Source of the DNA: Ceratodon purpureus
Taxonomy: Eukaryota; Streptophyta; Bryopsida; Pseudoditrichales; Ditrichaceae
NCBI GenBank assembly: GCA_014871385.1
Contig: CM026426.1
Location: 79,651,566 to 79,715,565 of the forward strand
DNA length: 64,000 nt
Direction of reading: 5' to 3'
Within the stretch, counting starts at the first letter, position 1, and the number at the start of each line of letters is the position of its first letter. Below the pieces are notes generated by a model, which was not told the DNA's origin, did no database searches, and worked only from the letters and a program-made list of their open reading frames with translations. Of this stretch, positions 10,427-21,600 are shown in pieces. A program made the position numbers and the translations under genes.

Positions 10427-13400
10427 ATGGGAAATTTGAGAAATCAGCAAAGGCACGTTGGAGTCAGGCGTCCTGGACCAGCGCAGAGAGCACAAGCTCT
10501 ACAAGACGAGCAACTAGGATCTTATGTCATTTTTGCAAGAGAACGAGCAGTTGAGCGTCAATGACAATGTCGGGCGAACAAACTCTGTCTGAAGGAAGCT
10601 TCAAGAAATCTCCCGAGGAGTGACGAGGGAGCACCATTGCCTGATTTTGGGCAAAGAGATGCCACTAGAGTCTCCAACAAAATCGACCGGTTCATCATTG
10701 AGGAGTTTGAAAGGGTGAGACGGGGTCTTGAGTTCCGGAAAGCTGTCCTGGAGTTGATGCTTTGGAATAACGCATTAATGCCGCATCTGCCAAACTATTA
10801 CTCTTGCCTCTCCAAAGCCAGAGCTCAATATTCCTTCGTACAAAGCTACAGGACCGAGTTAGAATCATTGAAGATTCCAACTTCATTAGAGAAGTTGGTG
10901 AGAAAGACAACTCTGTTTGAAGCAGCGGTACCTAGAGATGTTCCCGGTGTCAGAGCTGTGTCAAGGGTCCTTGGTTCAAAGGCGAGTAACATCTCCAACG
11001 CAATTCATAGGCGCCAAACTCTGGAATCCTCACGTGCCTCAATCTTCACCTTGGCCAAAAGGAGAAAGCGAGAAGGCTTGTCAAACAACACCAAAGTTCT
11101 AGTCAACCTATGGTGGACTTCTGAAACCCGTGTAAGTCCAAACAAAAAGGATGTAACATGGAAGAGGTTGGGGCCAAAGATATATGAAAATCACCCTACA
11201 CATTTCCTCTTAGAATCACTGAAATGTTTTGAACTCCACATACACCCAAAATTCTATCAGTATGCAAGTTAGCGATATATGATAGAAGTCTGTCCTGTAG
11301 ATTCTATCTCTTCTGAATGCACTTGTTTATTTGAAGTTTCTACCTCTAACTTGAAAATACTTCACATGAATATGTCTGAACTTTAGCGGTCTAGCTTACC
11401 ACGTCCACTGTCCATGGATTGGGTTGTACTGTTGATGATGTATTCCTCATACTATGCCTTTACCTTGTATATTCTTTGTGGTGTGTTGTTGAACTATTTG
11501 TTCCACGTTTGTATACTATGAATTGTACCCATTTGGTGTAGGATTTGAAAACATAGTGCCTTCTACAAGATACAATGTTGTGTGAGGTGCACCAGATGGT
11601 CTACAAAGTAGACCTTACCTACTTTGTATACTCTAATTTACACTTAGTGAGGTATGTTTGATTGTGAATTATACATGATGTGTATCGTAGATACATGACA
11701 TTGTATTTGTAGAGTATTTAGTGTACGCAATGCCTATGTAGAGTACCATTTATGTACAGTTGAATGGTACATAAAGAACTCTTATATACTTCTCACAATC
11801 TTTCCGTTGAAAACCAAGTATGTTGGTGTAGAATTCTAAGTATGTATATAGTACTATCCTATACTGTCCTATATAGCCCAAAAAGTATATTATTTGACCT
11901 ACAACGCCTTCTTTGCTTTTACATTTCAAGTATAGATTGTTTGTGTTGTGTTCACATAGTTACCTACTTTGGGCATGCACATTTTTCTTACTTTTGCAGT
12001 CATCTTTCTATTCTCAATTCCGTATGGGGCATGGAAACCATTCGATAGGATCCAGCACATTTGAGAGATTGAAGCCGTTTTTTGTGAAGAAGTGTGCAGA
12101 CCAAAATGTTTGCTCCTGCAAAAATCACGTAGAGCTAGACTTGCTTCAGAAAGGGATAAACAGCATGAGAAATGTCAATAAGGGAGTACATGCCACCCTT
12201 TCTTGCGCTTGTGACTGTCCACTTTGCATCAATGCTTCTGCATTGGCGTGTTGTGCTTCAGAAAATAGTTTTAAAGGGGTGACTATCTTGTGGGCGCAAA
12301 TTGTCTGCCCTAAGGCAGAGACTACTGAATTTCACAAGCTGGAATGTCTCATGGGGTTGTGCGAGGACTGTGGTGCAAATAAGCTTCCACGTTTTCCTCT
12401 GGAAAGGTCAAATTCGACGTGGATTTTGAGATGGAGGTGTTTTGTGAACAAATTCGTCGGTTTCAATGACAACGGGGAGCCTCGGAAGAAAATTAAGAAA
12501 GTGTGTAAAGAAACCTCGTGCTATGATTTCATTCAATATTTCTTGCCAAGATTGTAGAAATATGTGACCCATAATTTTGTTGCTAGGTGGCAAGATGTGC
12601 AATGCCGGAAAAGTATAGAAACGTTGCCTCATGATATTGTTCTGTCTTACAAAGACTTTGCTGAAAATTACACATTTGAGATGCAAAATGAAATACAATC
12701 TATGCATTGGCAATCTTCACAGGTAACGATACTAGTGCACATTACTTATTGCATGGATGTTGCTACAGGAGAAATGAAGAAAGACACTCATTTTGATGTC
12801 TTTGTTGACCGCACTCATGATACCTTATTTATCTAGCATTGTTTGCTTCTCCATTAGGCTTGGATGGAATCTGAAGGTGTCCACCCCTCTCGCCATTGGG
12901 TGTGAAGTGATGGGAGAGCCGAGCAGTTTAAAGGGACCTGATCAATGTATTTTTTGAGTCGTTATCTTGGACTAACAAGGAGGGGGGGGGGAGGGGGGGG
13001 AGGGTGTGAGATGACTTGGAATATCTTTGGGACATGGCATGGAAAGGAGGAATGGGATGGGGCATGAGGTGTGGTACAACGGGCTCTTTGGACAGAGCAA
13101 TTTCATAATCCGCCACGGAAGTTACAAGACGCCCAGGATGTTGTGGAATTCCTACAGTAGTCCATGTCAGGCCTGGTTCAAAGTTCTCTCCAATCAAAGA
13201 GAAGTGTGTCTTAAAGACACTTTTATAAGATCAAGCCGGATGATGTGGGCAGGATACATGTACATGGATGCTACACAATTCCAGGTTCAAGGAATTTGCA
13301 TTCTATACATGCAGTGTCACCAGCAGACCCTTCATTGTTGATGGTGAGAGTGCTAAGTTGCTATTGTGGGCCATGCATTGATAGTGACTGGCAATCATGT

Positions 13401-13921
13401 GAGTTCAATGCATCATTGGAGGGTTGTGAAATTAGCTTCCACAAATGTTTCTTCTGTGAAAGACCAAATGCTACCTTGTCCAGGAGAAGGAGGTAATTCT
13501 AGTGATGAAGAACCTTGGGATTATGTATCCGATGATGAATCGCTTGGAGGTTTGGTGAACATGGATGACAACTTTGTTGTTCCAGCGATCCAAGGCAATG
13601 AAGAAGGTGTTGAGTTTTACATTTTGCAATGCCAAAACAAAAGACAGCTTCTGAGGGAGAACTTTAAGTGCGTGTGGGGTGGAGAGTTTGAGCCTGGGCA
13701 GTATGTGATTGCAGGAACCTACTACAAGAAATGGGGGAAAAGTGAGAAGTCCTTTGTATATTTTGAGGAATTTCCAACTTGCATACATTGATGCTGATAT
13801 GGTTCTTGCATGCAAGTTCAACTTGCTACCGGCTCCTCACAGAGTAAAAGGGGAGGACCGTGTGTACCAGTTGACAAATGAGAGTATACAAGTCATTAGG
13901 ACCAGTCTTCAGGGCATGTGA
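10427..13921 (+). pseudogene. Decayed DDE-type transposase gene of E1 (copy B)
   Basis: The first exon starts at ATG 10,427. MGNLRNQQ and RRPGPAQRA align with the E2 copy start (MGDKTRRT, RRPGPAERA), and the homology runs to about 11,253 through RVSPNKKDV. The donor is at the same codon as in E2 but is no longer GT. The second exon starts at 12,000 after a consensus acceptor: FERLKPFF, NHVELDLL, CACDCPLC, YKDFAENYTFEMQNEIQSM (first acidic motif), SDGRAEQFK (second), HGKEEWDGA (third), then the C-terminal domain with NFVVPAIQGNEEGVEFY and GTYYKKWGK up to the stop at 13,921. In-frame stops at 10,562, 12,555 and 12,836, a G-run insertion near 12,980-13,007 and further shifts near 13,490 and 13,790 make it non-functional. 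It has no intron where E2 has its third and fourth. Confidence 0.8.
11274..11999 (+). other. Intron of the E1 transposase, rich in GTAC motifs
   Basis: Corresponds to the first intron of the E2 transposase (31,161-30,470). The sequence is AT-rich with many TAGTAC, GTACAT and TATAGTAC words. The acceptor CTTTTGCAG ends at 11,999. Confidence 0.55.
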
Positions 13922-14432
13922 GCCCTGAATTGCTTACGTGCCATAGAAGGCAATCCCTTGTTTTTCATCATATTGATATCAATGTAACCGGGGCTTTGAA
14001 ATCTCCAAAGTGTAGTGAATTAGTCACTGAGGTTTAGACTGGGCTTGTGTAGATTGGGCTTTCATTCAATTTGTTGCTTTTAATGTTCATATTGGTTGCT
14101 TTTAACTTGTCCAAAAAATGCAGCTCTTGCTTTCAATTGTCCATGAATGTGGTAGCAAATTGGACTCTTTAATTTTGGAATTTGGAATCATAATTCTTGA
14201 ATGCATGAGGAATTTTGTACAAATTTCCGAAGTGAATGTGTTGTACAAAATTAGTGACGTATCCAAAAGAAGTAGAAAATACACATGGTCAAAACTTATA
14301 GGGAACACAAAAAACACATGGAACCAAACCGGCCCCTCATAGTTCGTGGCGCACAGTCAGGCATAATTTACTACATATAAGGCATGGAGGTTTTTTGACA
14401 GGCCAAACAATCTCTTGTTTTCTGGGGCTTAG
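13922..14432. other. Space between the convergent 3' ends of E1 genes
   Basis: About 510 bases between the transposase stop and the SET-gene stop. Presumably both 3' UTRs. No other feature seen. Confidence 0.5.
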
Positions 14433-17138
14433 CTAAACGGCACCCATATCCCTACAGTACGGGCTATTGCAGCAACAGCTGAACCACGAGGCTGAATTTT
14501 CTGCATCTTCAAAATCAATGCCGTAGTCCCAAGTTAGCTCCTTGCCCACCTTGACTTCCTCTTTCGTAAAAAATGCAACCTGTTTACACATCCAATCAGG
14601 TAGGGGTTGGAAATCTGCACCAAATGTTCATGAAAATTGAAAGCATATTAGAAAGAATATAAATCATACTCACATGATAGTATCGTGATTCCATAGAATC
14701 AATCTTGACTGGAATATCAACAAGATTTGAATAGTAACACCTGTAGAGCACACACAGCATATTCATACCACGTGTTTACTCCATATTCGTACACCATGTT
14801 TGCACATCATGTTCATACACAATGTTAAACCACATGTTTTACCTGTGGTTCAGGAAACGAGAAACGTTCCCACACTTTGTAGCATCCAGACACAAGGCCT
14901 CATCATCACTAAGCTTCTGTTCATTTCTCCAATCCGCATCTATATTCATCACATACTTGGGATGGAATTGCCGGGTTGAGATCTCGTGGTTACTGACTAT
15001 CTGGCCAACATATTCAAACACAAAGGCTCCCTATGGAAGGTCCTCCAAGTCTATATACCCCACTCTTTCCTTGAGTTTGTCCAAAAGATCTGAAACACCA
15101 AAATCCAACTTAGAATCTTAAATAACTTACATTATAACATATTTGCATAATTTAAAACCACGATGAATGACAAGCCTCACAAACTCTAGAGTTCAGTTTG
15201 AATCCACGCTTGGACTGTAACTGCAAGAATTGGACAAAGGTATTCATTTTAGGGTCTGGGACCAGGTCCTGAACTTAACGTCACATTTCAAGTTCGTCTA
15301 CTCAGATCAACATTTGTACAAACCAGTAGTCTTCTTGTTAAACCTTGCTGCACAATCTGATTTGAGCATTCACGCGACAACCACATTTTTTGCTGCATTC
15401 CTTCAAAAAAGTGCAAGATATATGGCCGCTGCACATTTCTTTTGCCAATGGCACACAATCTGGGTCATTGTAGTATTCGTAGACGTCCATTCAAAGCCAG
15501 TCGTTTCTATTGTTGCCTAGTCAATCACATAAAACATTTTAGAAATCCTTCCAATTCAATAACATGCACAACACTTAGAGGGTTTCGGTAGTACCATCTC
15601 AATGTAGTGTGGGTGTAGTAGCCCATCGGCTTCGTATGGAGGTAGCCCCTTTGGATAGCATCACAGAGACACCGCCTCCTCTTCGTCCCACAGCCCTGCC
15701 CACACTTCCCCAGACAACTCTCACTACTCTTGAAAATCCTTGGCAACTTCAAATTTGCACTTCCATGACGTACGCTACACTTCACATATTTAAAGTGCGG
15801 AAGACCATGCAGCACTCTATCCCTATAGAAGAATCAAACAAAACCGTCCTTTTCTTTTGTGTTTCAAGCCCCACAGAAAGATCAAAGGACACTTTCTTCT
15901 TATTTTGTGTTTATCCCTGATTCAACTTATTAAACAATGTTCAAACAACACACATACATCTGTAAGGAGGGAGGCCAAAAACTACAGAAACACAGTCGTT
16001 TCAGAGAGAGCCACCTAATTTTGATGGCTCGCAACGATCCATACATGTTGTGTGTGTGTGTGCCATCAATTGCCTGTGATGGCAACACCATCTGAGAAAA
16101 CCATGAGGTAGCAGTGCCAAAACCCCTAAACACATAATCACCTCAATTTCACGTAACTTAATAAACCCACTGCTATACTTCCCTACGCCTCACTGCCTCC
16201 TTCCTGTATGTTTTACCTTTGCTGGTGTGAGCTGCTGATCACTGTTGATTAACACATTTTCTTCATCTTCCTTGCGCTGCAAAGATATAGGTAGGTCTAC
16301 CTTCTACCTCTTTTGTGCCTTCTTCGTGCTCCTCTTCTTATTCTCAACTTCCTTTGCTGGTCTATCCCCTCGAGTTTGTTACTTCTCTCCCTTTGCCATG
16401 TTGCGTGTAGTGACCACTGTGGCCTTCGGAATTGGAGCTACTTTAGCCACGGTCCTAGTTTTCACAGGTCCTTCGTCATCAAGTTGACATACCTGGAATG
16501 GTGGAACCTTCTTCACAACTCCCTTTTGGCCAAACTCGGGTGCGGTTGGAGATTTGCTCTCCCTCTTCATAGTTGATGGAGAGGGACCCTGCCCCCTCAA
16601 TGCTGCAATCTCTGCCCTCAATTTGAGACGATGTTGTCTTGATCACTACCTCCTAATTTATCACCTTTATCACCACTTGACACATATGCTTGAACTTTTG
16701 AGAGTCCGGTATCACCTCCACCACTTGGGAATGCATCTCGATCCCGCTCTTCGGCCTCATCTTCATCAGGGGAAGGTGGCATTTCCACATTCAAAGTGAG
16801 CTTCAAAAGACTTGGCGCAACATCTTCTTCACCGTCAGAATTCAGTACTAGCGCAACGTCGTTGCCACTTCCTAATCCGAGGTCAGCATGCAATGCTTGG
16901 GGCACTAAACCCACTAGAGGACTATCTGATTCACCTCGCGATTGGCAAGCATCTCCCTTCACCTTGTCGAAGTTAGGCGAATTTTTAGCAGTATCCTCTT
17001 CAAAGTCTTCATGTTTACGGCCACAAGACTCCTCAATCCTTCGCTTCAATCGCGAGTTCTTAGCCTGGCTAGCCTCTCCAACACTCGAGACACATGTGCC
17101 CATGGAGACAGGCCCAAAGGGCAGTGGCCAGGATGAAC
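14433..17138 (-). pseudogene. E1 SET gene, 3' part: acidic linker, pre-SET, SET and post-SET
   Basis: Read on - from a consensus acceptor (exon starts at 17,138, phase 1), it opens with GSSWPLPFGPVSMG, matching E2 DSSLKPMSTLS. An acidic Ser/Glu-rich linker follows to about 16,380, with a frame change near 16,630. The pre-SET cysteines are at 15,800-15,350 (CLGKCGQGCG, CSGHISCTFLKECSKKCGC). The SET core is at 15,090-14,850 (YVGQIVSNHE, GNVSRFLNHR), then NHRC-YYSNLVDIP in the next exon. The last exon, ending at stop 14,433, has VAFFTKEEVKVGKELTWDYG and CCCNSPYCRD. This is close to plant SUVR1/2/4 H3K9 methyltransferases. An in-frame stop near 15,035 and others show decay. It continues upstream across E2 at 33,527. 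Confidence 0.8.
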
Positions 17139-17904
17139 CTGCAAAATAATTCCCCCACAAATATTAATGACGTGACTGAAAATCCAAGAAAGAGGTCCTA
17201 CTTTTAACTCAAGAAATCCGTGAAAAGCATACAGTACATTCATAGCATACAACACCTAAAAAACGGTGTAATATTATACATGGAGAAGTACAATATTCAA
17301 AAAATCAACTCAGATGGGTATGCGATCTTACTAGTGAAGTACTAAATGTACTACATGGTAGTATGGAATACAACTATTGGAAGTCCGTACACTTATTCTA
17401 GGTGTATTCTTATACTTCAAGTACAGCACAATGTAGTACACTACATTAAAAACGGTTTAAACCTACACTTAACTAGACAATGTTACATATTAGAGGTGTG
17501 TTCTCGTACTCGGTAGTACATCACAATATACTATACTACATTAAGTATGGTCTAAACCTACACTTAAGTAGACAATGTTTTATACTACAAGTGTGTTCTC
17601 GTACTCGGTAGTCCAGTTGGTGATATACTATACTACAATAAGTATGGTCTAAACATATACTTAACTAGACAATAATACATAATCCTTGGTATGTTGGATA
17701 CTCGACAATAGCCAAAACTCTAGTATATGAATCGAGATATCTATGTTCGTACTCATGTAGGGTATAGTGCTAGACTTTTACCTAACCTAAAACTTATACT
17801 TAACACATCCAAAATTAATCCACACTGCATGGCCATTACCCACAAACTCTCTCATTCACTCTTGTTTAATACTAAAGGAATGCAAATGTATAGCATATAG
17901 TAAC
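17139..17904 (-). other. Left part of the E1 SET-gene intron that received E2
   Basis: Intronic AT-rich sequence full of AGTAC/GTACT words (17,300-17,700). Its other half is 33,473-33,526. The target copy TGCA at 17,905-17,908 adjoins E2. Confidence 0.65.
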
Positions 17905-17908
17905 TGCA

Positions 17909-17928
17909 GGGTGTTGGCAAGCTACACC
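17909..17928 (+). repeat. E2 left terminal inverted repeat
   Basis: GGGTGTTGGCAAGCTACACC. One mismatch in 20 with the right copy at 33,449-33,468. Preceded by target copy TGCA. Confidence 0.88.
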
Positions 17929-18612
17929 GGGTACACTTTGGGCAGATTTAAGAAGTACTTCCCGTGTACATTTCTACCCCAATGTACTTGATGTACTTTT
18001 TTCGGATAATCTGAGCCGTCCATATCATCGCTGCGTGCCACCGGCACCCAAGCTCAGATCGACCAATGAGAAATCATCAGACTGGTGGTTGTAGGTACCT
18101 GGATTGGGTGGTACCTGCCGTAGCCGGTAGTCTTCGTCTCGCACTTCCAACGTTACTCTGGTCTCGTTCACTGGTCTGTGTTTGCTGGTCTTGGTGTTGT
18201 TGTCTTTCTCGGTGGTGTGTTGTGGTTTTGCATCATAGTTAAAACTTTGGAGTTTGGAGAGGAGACAATGTGTTATATGTTTTACGTTGGTTCAGATAGA
18301 GGGTTAGAGTTTTTAGGGTGAGACAGAGAGATAGAGAGTTAGAGGGTTTGTGTGTGAGATACTTGTGATGAGCTTGGGGTTGAGTTTGCTGTCGTAGTTT
18401 TAGGTGTTTTTTATATTGTTTCGCTTGTTCAGATGGGGATTGAGGGTTTTGCTTCATAGGGTTAGAGAATAATGTGGCTCCGAGGTTTCAGATTGTAGCG
18501 ACTGTTTCCGATATGGTTTCTTTGCTGCTCTAGGTTTTAAGTTGGGTTTTTCTTTTCAAGGTGTTGCTTGAAGTAGGGTTTAGTTGCGGTTCATTTTGTT
18601 TAGGGTGTCGCA
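17929..18612 (+). promoter_or_regulatory. E2 left subterminal region and probable promoter of the SET gene
   Basis: Contains several GTAC words just inside the end, a GACCAAT box at 18,061 and TTGGGTGGTACC at 18,104-18,115. The last 12-mer recurs, in the same orientation relative to the homologous gene, at 54,244-54,255. The 18,290-18,360 stretch is GAGA-rich. No TATA box is clear. Leader up to ATG at 18,613. Confidence 0.45.
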
Positions 18613-21600
18613 ATGTCTAGGAGGTCTAAGTCCGGGGGGGGAGAAGGACTGAAAGCAAGTTCTCGAGATGGAAAGGTTAAGTCGGGAGTTGATGGTGGAT
18701 CTGGAATGGGAGTTAAAATCGGGAAGACTAAGTCGGGTGGGAGCGAGGTGGTAGGGGTTTCAGTGAAGGAGGAGGAGCGATTCCTGGAGGTCGGTGATTT
18801 GGAGGAGTTGATAGCGAGTTTGAAATCCCCTCCAGATTTGCTAACCTGGGAGGACTTTCGCGATAGATATGCTTTGGAGTGCAACCCTAACTCTATCAAC
18901 CCGCATCGCTGTCGCAAAGATAAGGATATCTCGGACAAGCAGATGCAGGAGTTAGGGTTTAGGCCGGAGGGGGTTAAGGGTCGTGGCGGGTACTCTTGGA
19001 GCGACTGCAAGGTGCGGGAAATTGTCAACCGCATCAAATACGTGCACCCAATTGTGTACCAGCATGGACCAGACGAGATCCCAAGGTGTGTGACAAAGCA
19101 GTTTGCAGTTGGAGTCGTTCTTGAGTACCAGAAGAATGCGGTGAATTGGGCTTTGTATGGTCAAGAGACCAACAATCACCAGCGAAGGAAGTATGAGCAG
19201 GATTTGTCGAAGCTCCAGTTCGCGATCAACACGGGGGCTAGGGTGACAAAGCGCACTTGGAGGAGTTTGAAGGTCGACGTTGCAGTGAAGTTGGAGCCCA
19301 ATGTTGGAGTCGATGTTGCAACGCCGACAAAGGTATGTAGTCTACCTAGTTTTTTATAAACTGTTTCTTTGTTTGATTAGAGTTTTTTGTGTTTATGATA
19401 AGAGTTGTTTGTATTGTTTATTAGAGTTGTTTGTATTATTCATTACTGTTTTGCGAATTTCTTGGTTTTTATACTTAGCATTGCAAATCTGAATAGTACT
19501 TTTAGACCTAGCATTGTAAATCAGTCGTATTGCATTGCAGTGTTTTGTGGTATACTTTTGTTATTGCTTTCAGTTTAAGTCTAGATTTAACATATTCTTC
19601 GTATGTTCTGTTTAGTGTTAACAATTTGCTATTACTTAATGTCTGTGTCGTTTTAGGATTACAGAGATAGAGAGTTTAGGGTGATGCACAGTTCAGAGAG
19701 ATACAGAGTTAGAGAGATACGGAGTTAGAGAGTTACAGAGTTAGAGAGATACAGAGTTAGAGAGGTACAGAGTTAGGTGTAGTATTATCGCATTCATTTT
19801 ATCTCTACATGTGATTTATTTTGTGAAAGCTTTGTTCGGTTTTAACAATGCGGTACAATGTAATGTGCTTGTACTTGTAGAGGAGGGGTGTCCCGCCACC
19901 AAACACTGCGCAGACGAATTGGAAGGTGGGACTGAAGGGTGAATTGGCGGTAAATTCGGTGAAGGTCGAAGATCGTGGAATAGCATCGATGTCGAAACTA
20001 GAATACTTCCAGACGATGCACACTATACTCTTGATGGAAATAGAAGGTATGAAGTTGGACGAGGAGATGGCGGTGAAGGCAAAGGACTCAGCTGCACAAG
20101 ATAAACGACTTGCGCTATTAATGGTGGAGAGCTACGAGGCTAATCTGGCTTCACTTCAGAGCACTGACGGGGAGCAAGGTGGAAACGAAGGGAAGCGGAA
20201 TGTTTTGGCAGAGCTCCTGGAGGATCAAAGGCGCACTCTAGCAACTAAGGAAACAGAGGCGCTAGCGAAAGACCTAGGAGCAGCAGAATGTCGAAGGCTA
20301 AGGGAGCAGAAGATTCGGATGTGCGAAGGGGTTAGGGTGGAGATAGAACGCATCAAGTATGGAAGGAACAGCGCTAGTCTCAACCCAGTTCCACTCGTGT
20401 ACCCTGACAGTGCGTTTGGAGAGGATGATTCTCCCGAGAAGAGGTTCCTAAAAATTACTAAGTGTGCCCTTTGCGGTTTTAACTTTCCTAAGAGTGACAT
20501 TGTCATTGCATCCTGTAAGCATATGTACCACCCTTTCTGCGCTAAGGTGACCTATGAGAATGGTTATAAATGTGCCGCAACAAATTGTTCAGATAAACTT
20601 GTAGATCCAGATTGGCATCGTAGCTTCGGGTGGGGAGGTCCAGGGAGTGTTGTCGTTGAAGATGTAGCTGCGCAGATGGAGATATGTGACGAGGAGGTGG
20701 CGCGTTTACTTTCGGAGCGAGCTGAACGTGCACGTCTACGATGTCCGAACACGGGTGAGTACATAGCAGTGCTTAAAATCTGTTCTCATCGTGCCTTGTT
20801 GTTTCGTGTTTCTCCTGATAGTACTTGATCTACTTGGAGTCGTTCAGCTTAGTATACGTTCTGCAATTTGTGTATTAGTGGGATTCTCATAGATGTACTT
20901 CTTAGTGCACTTGGTACTTTTCGGTTCAATCCAGAGTCACTGATTAGTACTACTTGTCTTGCAGAGGATCAAGGAAGAATACATTCCCCTCTACCGTTTG
21001 TACTTTTTGTGACTGCAATTGTTTTCTGTTTCTACGTTTTCTGTACTTATTGTATTCGAATCAAAGTTATGTGTACTTTCATATACTTGTTGGTTTTATC
21101 AGATTGTTGGTGTACATTGAATACTGTTGTAATATGTATATTCTAATTTACATACTGTATATGAAGTACATTGTGTATTCACTTACATATCGTAGCCAGA
21201 TCCGACTTAGTACATTTTTGTAAATGTAATATGTTAGTACTAAAAGTATGGCATACCTAGATCGTTAAGTACTAATAGTACTTAGGTAGTTCAGTACTAA
21301 TAGTACTTAGGTCGCCTAGTAGTACTCTATGGTACTCTAAAAGTATACTGATGCAGTTTGTAGTGGGCAATTATCGAGTTTTACTTCATAATAATGTACT
21401 ATTACTATCTCCCGCATGATTAGAAGTACTTATAGTATGTTGATGTACTTTTAGATTTTCTTCTAAATCAATTAGTTTGTTGTGATTGCAGACTCGTCGT
21501 TGAAGCCCATGTCTACCCTTTCTCACGGAGTTGCGAGTTTTGGAGAACAGAGCCAAGCGGTTTGCTCGACGCGGTTACGGGACTCAGCTGCTGGAGAAAC

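Noticed and set aside
14822-16799. + strand frames opposite the E1 SET gene
   Set aside because: The - strand shows the SET and pre-SET motifs in order; the + frames are shadows.
20965-20999. Small extra exon in SET-gene intron 2
   Set aside because: Splice signals exist, but including it puts the next exon out of frame. Direct joining keeps the frame and matches E1.
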